Program-made: the position numbers and the translations under genes
Part shown: in pieces, positions 11,511-22,600 of the stretch
Layout of the letters: the number at the start of each line of letters is the position of its first letter
Numbering within the stretch: position 1 is the stretch's first letter
Assembly (NCBI RefSeq): GCF_026745355.1
Contig: NC_079208.1
Span: 53,767,276-53,831,275, forward strand
From: Beta vulgaris subsp. vulgaris
Lineage: Eukaryota; Streptophyta; Magnoliopsida; Caryophyllales; Amaranthaceae
Length of the DNA stretch: 64,000 nt
Reading direction: 5' to 3'
The notes under the pieces: generated by a model
What the model saw: only the letters and a program-made list of their open reading frames with translations
The model's database searches: none
Told to the model about the DNA's origin: nothing

Positions 11511-12775
11511 TAGGAAAACTTGTTAAAAATAAGCCAACCTTGTTATCATTTTTGCCAATATTAGGTTGAGTGGTAATTTGACCTGGTAGTTACCTGTTAC
11601 TTCAGGTTAATAATATTATTATCACTAATTTATAATTATTAATACTAATTATTAATTATTATTATTGTTATTAATGTGATTAATTAATCATAGCCTCTAC
11701 AGGCAGCCACCACCAGACCACACCCAACACTGCCACAGTGCCACTAATCCAGCACCACCGATCAGGCGAACAACCCCATCAGACCATACCCAGCCACCAG
11801 TTCACTATCGATCAGCCCCACCAAACTATACCCAGCCACCATAGATCAACCCTACCATACCATAACCAGACACCCCCAAGCTAGCCATAACTGAACCACC
11901 TTACCAAACACAAGACCCCCACCACCCAAAACTAACCCAGCCAACAACCAAACCAGACCGCACCCACCTAGCCACCACCCAAAACCCTCACTAACCCAAA
12001 CCCCAAACCGAACACCCCAACAACCCAAAACTCACTCGTAAACCTAGCGACCACCGAATCAGCACCACCTAGCCTCACCCAAAATCGAACTCAGCCACCA
12101 TCCAAAAGCCCCAACACCAAAAAAAACCCTACCCACCACCACTAAAACCCCAATCAGCCAACAGCCACCATAAAACAAAACCCCACAACTCAGCCACCAC
12201 TTATCGAAACCCCATAACTGAACCACCCTACCAATCGAACCTAACTCCCCCACAAACCAAACAACTCCATGATCAAACACCACGAAAAAAACCCCATATA
12301 ATTGACATCACCACTCAACTAACCTCACCCACAACCAACAACCCACCACCCACAACCCACCCAAACCATTACAAAACCACAACGAACCTGTAACCCCCCT
12401 CAAAACCGAAAACCCCAAGCCCCACCCAAATTTGGAATGCCCAACCCACGACCCCACACCCCCACCTTAAAGGAGAAAAAAAAAGAAACAGAGAGGAGAG
12501 AGGAGAAAGGAGATGCAACTGTGGGATGGCGGTGGCAGTGACGGTGGCGATGGCGGTGAGGGAAAAGAGAGAGAGAGAACAAATGAGAGGGAGAGATCAG
12601 AAAACCAAATGAAAAAAGGGAAAAAAAAAGAAATATATATTTGTGACCTATAAAACAAGTTGTAGGTAAAATGACCTAAAATTGGCTGATATGATAAAAA
12701 GGTTGGCTTATTTATGGATTTTCTAAAGCTTATTGGCTTAATTGTGGAATTTTTGACAATTTTTCCAAAAAATTA
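11511..12775. mobile_element. Non-autonomous DNA element with A/C-rich core
   Basis: The left arm has ttaaaaataagccaacctt (near 11,525) and gttatcatttttgcc; the right arm has the matching inverted sequence gataaaaaggttggctta (near 12,693). Between them, about 11,700-12,470 is strongly strand-asymmetric, nearly all A and C on the plus strand (accaccc, aacccca words), followed by a purine-rich block with aatgagagggagagat. Long open frames there come from the lack of T and are not gene-like. Superfamily uncertain, possibly Mutator-like. Confidence 0.5.
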
Positions 12776-13630
12776 TTGTGTTAATTTATAATTTCCCAAC
12801 CCCTGAATTATCTAACTCCATGAAACTAATAAAATTCTGATTCCGCTACTAAGAAACGATAACATTACACAGTTAAGGATATATGATACTTCCTTGGTTC
12901 CGTAATATACTCACATTTCTTTTTAAGTATTTTAAAATGTTGTGCTTGTTTTATTTTTTATCAATTTGCTTGGACTTAAATAATTCTCAATTTCTACATA
13001 AACTTTTCAAAATATCCCTACAATTCTTTAAAAATGTATGTTCCTCTTTATTGTTTTGCACGATTCCAAAAAACATTCGTTTTTTTATTTTTCAAGGAAA
13101 AAAGAAAATAAAAACCTAGTTCCAAGACAAAAGTACCAAATAAATACTTTCTTAATTATTTTTTTTTTTTGAGAAATCCTACTACTCCTTCCATTTCCTT
13201 AATTCTCGTGAAATATGAGAAATGAGCACTATATTATGACGCGGAGGAAGAACTTATACAACTTAAACTTATAACACCTCTAAAAAGAACTTATGTCTCA
13301 TAACATTGGAACATTTACCAAATTTAGACGTAGAATTATTGAGGCCTTTTGGTATGCCATAGGTCTATAAAATTGGTGGTAGACATTTTATAACTAGCTT
13401 GACCCTCTAATGATTAGCAAATGAGCAATAAAAATAGAATTCTTAATTTAGGAATGAAATTTCACGTATGGAGATTATTCTTTGAGATTGAGAGAGAGAA
13501 GAAAAAAAAAGAGAGAAAAAAAATTGGCAAAGCAACTAACAGAAAAAAGGGGGGCAGTTCTTTGCAATTCAAAAGTAATTTTTTAAAAGGTGTTAGAATT
13601 TTATGCATGCAAATTTTGGTTTCTAGTTAA
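12776..13630. other. Upstream region of kinase 2 with a degenerate MITE
   Basis: About 12,889-13,250 has cttccttggttccgtaata at the left and an inverted tgacgcggaggaag at the right, suggesting a decayed Stowaway-like MITE. Further right is a purine-rich leader (aagagagaaaaaaa near 13,508). A possible TATA-like word (ctataaaat) lies near 13,365. No other gene seen. Confidence 0.4.
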
Positions 13631-16600
13631 ATGGCCGTACCAGAACCCATAGAATTGGGGCATAACAGCGTTGCTGTTGCCATTGATAAGGGGAAGAATA
13701 GCCAACAAGCTGTACAATGGACTGTCGATCATTTTCTGAAAGGATCAAAAGACACGACGGTTGTTCTTGTCCATGTTAAAACTCACAATTTTCAATCTCG
13801 TAAGTATTACTCCCTCCGTCTAGATATGCAGGTCAGACTTTTGGAGAGCAGATAAAGTTGTAGTCCTTTTGGTCCTTCGAAAAATTGCCCATTTGTTTTT
13901 TCATATTGTTTATCCAACATATAACTTTAAGTGGTAGTATATTTAATTACATATCTATTGCAATGAATTTGATAAGATTGTAATACATAATTCAAAGTTT
14001 GTGAAAATTTGGAAACCTATATATAAACAATCCTTGAGAGTTTCGCCGATGTGATCGAAAGTTAATTTTCGTCGTTGCATGATCTTTATAGAGATGGATT
14101 ATAGTCCAGCTGGTTCCGCCCCATCAGAATCTGAAGTAAAGCAATTATTCCTTCCTTACCGTGGATATTGTGGCCGAAAAGGAGTAAGTTATTTGTAAAT
14201 ATAGTTGTATAATATAAAAAAAATCAACTTTTTTTGTCTTTGACAATAAAACAATATTTTTTTTCTAGATTGATGCATATGAGGTGGTACTTCACGATAT
14301 CGATGTTGCAAGTGCACTAATTGGTTACATTGAGAAATTTAGCATTGGGAATATTGTTGTTGGTGCTTCAAATCACAATGCTTTTACAAGGTTTTTCCTT
14401 ATCTTTCCCTTTTCTTGCAATGGCTCCTTTTAGTTTTTTTTTTTTTTTGAAAGAAAGAAAAAGGAATTTCATTAATATTTCGCCAAATGGCACTTACAAG
14501 TCATTTTTGAAAAACATAAATTCTAATAAAAATACATATCACCCTAGAAATGTAAACATCGCAGATTTGACTTAATTTTGCCTTAATAAAAATCTTCATC
14601 TGAAGCAATGCAATCTGTGAATTCGCTCTGGTTCGGCATACGATCTGCAGATGCGGAAATTTTGGGATGAACGTACTCCAATAGTCTTCCATAATTTTAC
14701 AGAGGTTGTGAAACCCTAATTCTTCATGTTGAATCTCGAACTTCAACCAATGAGAATAATTTCTCATACCTAAAAACAAAAGAACCATACTCACAACTCC
14801 CATCGGGGAGAAGGAGATTTCCAAAACATAAACTAAAACCCATAAAAGGGTTTGAGAAAATCTCATAAAGAGATACTAATTTATTGAACAAAACAAGAAA
14901 ATGAACTAAAAACTGAAAATAAAAGGGAAAAAGGAGCTTACCATGGATCAAAACATCCTTTTAGTTTCCTCCTTCAATGTTAAATCGCGAAAAAAACACA
15001 AGAAACAATGTCACGTATAACGTGTTTGGATTTAGATGCACGTATACCCAATCCAAACTGAGCAACAACATTGCTTATTATTACCCTACTTCTTAGCTCC
15101 ACTTCCAACTACTAAACATCTTTTATTTTTCCCTTGTTTGGATTAGGAGGTTTAAACAGCAAGATGTACCAACAAGTTTAGAAAAATCAGCACCAGAATT
15201 TTGTACAGTGTATGTTATCTACAAAGGGAAAGTGCAGACAATGCGTTCTTCTAATATATGTCACATGCCTTCTCCATCTTCAAGGACAAATTTGAGCTCC
15301 AAGTCCTCAAGGTCTTATTCAAGCAGCAATACTAAGTCTAGTTACAGTAGCGGCGGCTCCGACACTAAGTCTACCACTTCCAGTCATTCATCTTCTAGAT
15401 CGCGAGGTAGGGGACAACCAATTACTCCATACAAGAATCCCTCCAGGTAACATATATCTTTACATGCTTGAGTTTGTTTAGACTTTCTTTCTATTATAGC
15501 TAAAAATTTGTAGGCAAAATTGACCTCAACACCCTAAATTGGTGCATGCAACGCCACCAACTACGACTACTCGATTAGTAGTCTAAACACCACCAACTAT
15601 GGGGCGGGGTGCATTTTGTACTATAAATGAAACTGCAAACCTAATGTTGGTGATGCAGACTACATCCCGCCCAATAGCTGGTGGTGTTTAGGCTACTAGC
15701 CATAGTTGGTGGTGTTGAGTGCATCCAAATTATAGTTTAAGATGTTGAGGCCAATTTTGCATAATTAATATCATTCTTTCGGAATTGCATCTGTTTGACT
15801 TTGGTACTATTCATATATATTACTTAGACCATCTTTTCACAAATATATAAAAATAATAATGTTATCATGTAAACTGCTATTGGATAAATTCATCTCTATC
15901 AATTTTTAGTACTTATGAATATTTTAAGTTATTTTCGTCAGTCATAAATCTTCATTAACAAGGAGTATAAACTATAAAGTCAAAGTGTTTCAATTTTTTT
16001 TAAAAAAAAAGCCAACGGAAATAATAATTAGGCCAAATTAGTAGATTACTATTTATAGAAAACTTTGATTTTTGGTACACTAGGCTAGAGCTATGTTCAC
16101 CATAAGTCAAAATTTCCTCATGTAAAAAGTCATATGCTCATTTAAAAGTCAATTTTGTTGATTTGAAAGTTACTTTTGCTCATTTTAAATCTATTTTTGC
16201 TCACGTAAAAATTGCTTTTGCTCTTTTTAAAATTCAAATATAATAATGCTCAATCTCAAGTTATTATGTAGGTACTCTTGATTTTACCGTCCTCAATATA
16301 CTTCTTATGTTTAAACTATCTTTTATTATGCACAAAGTATAATACTTACTTAAGGACTATATTTATCTTATATATGTTTACCTAATTACGTACGGCTAAA
16401 CATTTCCAAGATTATATTCAAAAATCATAGTGTCGCAAATGTATAATCCTTCCGTTTCAAAATATAAGGCACGCATGATGTTCGAGGTCGAACTTTGACC
16501 GTTAATTGTGTTGGGTATATGGTAGTATATGAGGCTCAATGGGGTGTATGGGTGTGGAGAAAGGTTGCGTCGAAGAAAAAAAAACGGTGAAGGAGTTGAA

Positions 16601-19600
16601 GGTAGGTGGCTCGAGGGGTGGCTCGGAGTGGCTCGAAGGGTGGTCGAGGGATGCTCGAGGGGTGCCCAGCTCACCCGCGCTTGAAACCCTGCGACCGCAC
16701 TGCGGGAGTATGAGGAACAGCAGCCTTGCTGTTTGCCCGCGCGCATTATCCCGCGCCCACCTGCGAGTGCTTGACGAGAGCTGCTGAATAGTCGAAGCGT
16801 ACTGCCAGCCCGCGGGATGTCGAGCGCGGCCGCGGGATTTCGAGTGACAAAACCATGTTTTGTTTTTACTCGGTTTTCTTTACTACTTAGTGTGGATTAT
16901 ATAAACACCTAGTTATGTTTATTCATCATCTTTAAACACATAGTTTGAGAGAGAGAAAGCTTTAGAGAGAGCTCTTGAGTGCTTTTGTAATCTCTATCAA
17001 ACATTCATCGATTCCTAGTGCAGATTCGTGGTTTTTCTCCCAGTTCTTGGGTTTCCACGTAAAATTTCTGGTGTGTTCTTTCCTGCTTTATTATTTGATA
17101 TTCTATTATTGTTTGTTATTATTCTAGATTGATAGTCAATAGAACTTACAAGTGGTATCAAGAGCTAGGTTTGATTATTGTCTAGATTTAGAATAATTAA
17201 CAATGGAGGATTCAAAGATTAGAATTGAGAAGTTTGATGGGACAGATTTTGGATATTGGAAGATGCAAATAGAAGACATCTTATATCAGAAAAATCTGTA
17301 TCAACCTTTGTCTGAAAAGCCTGCTGAGATGGAGGAGGCTAAGTGGAAATACTGGACAGACAGGCACTAGCGGTGGTGCGTTTGACATTGGCTCGGACTG
17401 TGGCGTTCAATGTCAAGGATATCAAAACAACGGCTGGATTGATCAAAGCACTGTCAGATTTGTATGAAAAGCCCTCTGCAATGAATAAGGTATATCTGAT
17501 GCCCCATTTGTTTGGTTTGAAGATGAATAATGGTAGTTCTGCTGCTGAACATATTAATGAATTTAATTCATTAATAAGTCAGTTATCATCGATTAATATT
17601 GCCTTTGAGGATGAAGTGAAAACCCTAATTTTGTTGTCCTCTTTACCTACTGCTTGGGAAACTGTTGTAACTGCTGTTAGTAATTCTCTGGTAAAGAGAA
17701 ATTGGTTTATGATGTTGTCCGTGATCTGATTTTGAGTGAGAGCATTCGAAGGAAGGAGAGTGGAGAATCATCTGGAGCATACAGTGCAGAAGGTAGAGGG
17801 AGGGGAAAAAGGGAGAACTTTCAGGGAAAATCGGAGTCAAAGGGGGACCGAGTAAGTCAAAAGGCAGGGCTAGTGTTACTTGCTGGGGGTGTGGTAATGA
17901 AGGACATTTAAAGAGAGATTGTCCTAGGAAGAGAATGGGAAAGGGAAGAAGAAGGTTCAAGAAAGTGATGATGAAGAAGAAGCATCAACTAACTTGATTT
18001 CTGAGTACGATTCGATGCTTTGATGGTAAGCATGGATGATCAGGAAGAGTTGGTTGGGTGCTCGGGATCATGGGTCTTGGATTCGGGTTCTTCTCATCAT
18101 TCTCACATGCAGGAGTTGTTTCGGAATTTCAAATCCGGAAAACTTGAAAAGGTCTACTTACGGATGGCAAGGCAATGGAAGTCATGGGGAAAGGTGATGT
18201 GAGTGTGAAACTCACACATGGTGGCTCGTTGGAGTTGAAGAATGTCAAGTTTATCCCAAGGTTGAAGAAAAGCTTGATATCAGTAGCCCAACTTGCCACA
18301 TCGGGTTACAAGGTTGTGTTTGATGGTGGTTCTTGGAAAATGTCAAGGGAGCAATGATCATAGCTCGTGGGACAAGGATGGAACACTTTACACCATGGGA
18401 GCACAGTGAAGGGGCCCGGGATTGGGATGAGAACTTCATGTAAGGTTCGTTTGGTCGGAAAACTATCGATAGTGGGCCAAGGGATGAGAACCGTGGTGAA
18501 GCGGTATCCCGGTGGCAAATTGACCGGTAAGCGAACAAGGTGAAGAACGGCACACAAGTATGATGTGCCGGAAATCCTAAGTGGAACAAAGGGTGTATTG
18601 TTCGAGTGGGAGCAATGTGAGTTTGTTTTAGAACAATGAGAAGCTTCTTTGGCTTAGGTGGTAATTGGTTTTATTGAAGTTTGATGAGACTTCAATGTGC
18701 TTCTTTGGTTGGAGAGGAAGTGATTTCTTCTTTAGTTGTAGAGGAAGGGATCTTCATTTGGTTGTGCTTGTCTCTAAGGTGATCCGACCTCCGGGTAGGA
18801 GGGTGTGTAGGTTCATGGAGTGATGGTGCAATGATTTGGAGTTAGTGATTAAGAATCAAAATCGGTGTAGACTTTGATATCTTTTGTATTGGAGTTGGTG
18901 CAAACTTCAATGTTATTTTCCTTGGTGTAAAGGAGATGTTGTCATGGGATGCTTAAGGTATGACATGGTTTGGGCACAACTAGAGATTGCTTTTGCAGTG
19001 GGAGTTGTGTGTAGGAGTTGTGATGAATGAGAGGATGATGAAGGTATGAAGTTTTTCTTCACTTACACCTATCTCCAAGTGGGAGATTGTTGGGTATATG
19101 GTAGTATATGAGGCTCAATGGGGTGTATGGGTGTGGAGAAAGGTTGCGTCGAAGAAAAAAACGGTGAAGGTGTTGAAGGTAGGTGGCTCGAGGGGTGGCT
19201 CGGAGTGGCTCGAAGGGTGTCGAGGGATGCTCGAGGGGTGCCCAGCTCACCCGCGCTTGAAGACCTGCGACCGCACTGCGGGAGTATGAGGAACAACAGC
19301 CTTGCTGTTTGCCCGCGCGCATTATCCCGCGCCCACCTGCGAGTGCTCGACGAGAGCTGCTGAATAGTCGAAGCGTACTGCCAGCCCGCGGGATGTCGAG
19401 CGCGGCCGCGGGATTTCGAGTGACAAAACCGTGTTTTGTTTTTACTCGGTTTTCTTTACTACTTAGTGTGGGTATAAATATAAACCCTAGTTATGTTTAT
19501 TCATCATCTTTAAACACATAGTTTGAGAGAGAGAAAGCTTTAGAGAGAGCTCTTGAGTGCTTTTGTAATCTCTATCAAACATTCATCGATTCCTAGTGCA

Positions 19601-22600
19601 GATTCGTGGTTTTTCTCCAAGTTCTTGGGTTTCCACGTAAAATTTCTGGTGTGTTCTTTCCTGCTTTATTATTTGATATTTCTATTATTGTTTGGTATTA
19701 TTCTTAGATTGATAGTCAATAGAACTTACAAATTGCTCTCAATATATGTTGATAGAAAATTTTAAAAATAGTGTTATTATAGGATTTTTAATACGAATCT
19801 AATTGTATAATTTTTATTTATCATATTATGAGAGATATTTATAATCAAAGTAAATTTTTATAAAACGTGAACGTCTTATATTTTGAAACGGAGGGAGTAA
19901 AACAGAGAAAATATCACTATGGTACTTCGGCCATTAATTATCGACTTGACTTGACAAACTAAGCAAAGCTCCTTTGATCATTCATCTACCAGAATACAAG
20001 TTATGGGGCAACCCACTTCTCCTTACTCCAACAACGGCTATGACAATTCCTCTAGGTAAATCAATTACGCAATTTGTTTTGAACTTACTTCCTAGATTTT
20101 GGTAAAAACTGACTCGATTCGAATAACTTAATTTGGTCATTGATTTTCTAGATCATCACAAGGCATGGGGCAGCCAAATACTCATTCCTATGGCAGTAGT
20201 GGCACACCTCATGATAATTCTTCGAGGTAATTTTTAAATCTTAATGATGTCATTTATTTTTCCCTCCGTTTCAATTTATTTTTTCGATTTTTCATATTTC
20301 TATTGTTGAAATGCTATTTATTTCTAAAAATACCCTCATTAATTATTTTTTATTTATGTTTTAACCTTATTTTTACATGGAAAGTTGTAGCCACATGAAC
20401 CACATCTAATTTTGTATCATTTGTTACCTGAAAGTTGTAGCCACATTTAAAAGCTTTTCATTTTAAGAACCGTCTGTTTCATTATTTCAGATGAAGGAAG
20501 TATTTGTACTTTCTAATGCAAGTACTATAAATATCAAAAGTAAATGAGAATCTCCTTATTTTCCATGCAAAATGAGAAATAAAGATCATAAATTGAAACG
20601 AAGGGAGTACTTCCTTATACCTATATACTTTACAAAAACTATTAAAAGAGACGGTCTAATTTTAATATAAAAGTAGACCTAGTTACTAAATGAATTAAAC
20701 TAGTCACCTAAAGAAATTAAACTAGTGACTATTGGGCAAATTCTCTTTTTAATATTGGGTTTACCATTGTCTAATTTTAATTTTTAAAATAGACGGTCTC
20801 TTACAAGACAAACTCTATACTTTATAGGTGGATAAATAAACCTCTATCAATTAGCAATTCTACATTAATGAACCATAATTTAAAAAAATTATTGTTAATA
20901 TGAGATGGCTTGATGTCAATGTCAGCTACTCTAATCTCATTCCTACGGCTGTTCATCATGTCTCATATATTTAATTTTTTAGTGGAAATTTGACTAGAGT
21001 TAGAAAAATGACCTACTCTAATCTCCTTGTAGATTTCAAGGTATGGGGCAGCCACCTACTCGTCCATTCAGCAATACTAGCTTCGATAATACTCCCAGGT
21101 AATTATATATGTTCATATTCCCTGTTGTGGTTAGCAAAATTGAATCTGACTTCAAAAAAAATTCCTAACAGATCAGAATATTAGAGACGACTTGAGTCAT
21201 GCACCATAGATATTAACAAGTTAGTGGCAATTGATGATCGTAGTTACTAGTTTAGAATGGCCTTATAGTCCAAGAAAATACGGCTCAATTTGGCAATTAG
21301 CGAATAGTTGTTAGCTGATTGTATTAGCTGATAGTTGATAGCTTATTGTATTAGCTGATTGTATTAACTGTTTGTATAAAGATGTTTGGTACATAGTCGA
21401 TAGCTGATTTTTAATTGATGGTGTAAAATGACTAATAAGGACATTGGCTTAATATGTTAGGTTTAGGCCTTAGGGATACCTAGGTAAGGGTAGTAATTTT
21501 AGAAAACTTTAGGATATAAATGTAATTTTTCTTTCATTCTCAAACCTCTAATATCAAAAACCTCCTCCCTAGTTTTCAACAAGAGATTTTTGAAAAACTA
21601 TTTTAAACCCCTCTTTCCCAAACACCTAAATTAGAGGATTGACAAGTCATATCCTCTAATATGACCTCAAACCTCTCTTTCTCAAACAGGACCTACAAAC
21701 ATATGAAAACCAGATCATTAAATATGGATATTCAGCTCTATAGGCTATAATACACAGGCCCGTCTCGAACAATATAGAGGTCCTATGCGAACTCATATTT
21801 GAAGAATTCAATAATGTAATAGCTCATTCATTCATGATTCTTCACTCCGTATAATCATATTATGAAAAAAGAGTAGTCCAAATAAGTAGATAAACCTTTT
21901 CTTTTTACTATTTGGACTTTCTTTATTTTGGGGCCCTCACAATTAAGAGGCCATGTTCCGTCGAACATATTGTATATGGTAAAAGCCGGTCCTGATAATA
22001 CTGTTAGTATTTGTTTGTACACTTGTTATACTTAATAACTGTTAAAGATTTTTGTAATGTATGTAGAAACTATAGTCGAGAGGGGAATGGCATGTCCAAT
22101 GAATATCACGAGCAACGTCCTCGAACATCCACGAGTTCTCAGAGTTTTGGTTCAGTAAGTTATGCTCGTAATTCTGTTACATAAGACAGTTTGCATCATA
22201 GTGAATGAAGTTGGGTTATAGGACTGCGTTATGATTTATAAGTAGACTTGTAAAATTTGTATCCAATTACTTGACCTAAACTCGAACTAAAATTGCACCA
22301 CTCAATTTTGATAGCTTTTTTTTTTTCATTTATACACTATTAGTAAATAAATATGATTAATTTTTTTTAAGGTTTGACTATTAAAAACGCGAGTATTACC
22401 CTTATTCATGAAAGAAAGAAGTATTCAGAGATTAATCATAAGAAGTTGATGCAAAATATATTAATAAACACAAATTCTTGGACATAATTGTTACACCATA
22501 AAATATGGTATAACAACATATAAATTTCCGGTTCTTTTGTAAAAAAAAAAAAACTCAATGACATTAAATAAATGACATTAGTTTCATGTTATTATTTGTA

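Larger units (their letters stand above)
16509..19730 (+). mobile_element. Non-autonomous Copia LTR retrotransposon
   Basis: Direct repeats beginning TGTTGGG and ending CTTACA at 16,509-17,150 and 19,088-19,730 are flanked by a perfect 5-bp duplication aattg (16,504-16,508 and 19,731-19,735). The primer site tggtatcaagagc at 17,153 resembles the initiator-Met tRNA complement; a polypurine tract aagtgggagattg precedes the 3' LTR. The internal part is only 1.9 kb: gag, zinc knuckle and the protease start are visible, but integrase and reverse transcriptase are absent, so movement would need enzymes from elsewhere. Confidence 0.92.
16446..19897. mobile_element. Stowaway MITE split by a Copia element
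   Basis: The outer pieces (16,446-16,508 and 19,731-19,897) join into one MITE with ends tccgtttcaaaatataagg and cttatattttgaaacggagg next to TA. A related but uninterrupted MITE is at 53,383-53,615, where the gaccgttaatt/aattaacggtc region matches the break point. The insertion in between is the Copia element at 16,509-19,730. Confidence 0.8.

Noticed and set aside
11700..12600. Minus-strand frames rich in Gly, Val and Trp
   Set aside because: Produced by the A/C-biased plus strand, which lacks stop codons on the opposite strand. No recognisable domain.
13807..13855. Stowaway start (tactccctccgtctagatat) just after the exon 1 donor of kinase 2
   Set aside because: No matching right end could be found nearby, so it was not called as an element; it may be a truncated copy.
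16396..16746. Minus-strand 116-codon frame, and its copy at 19,059-19,322
   Set aside because: Part of the Copia LTRs, antisense to the element, duplicated only because the LTR is duplicated.
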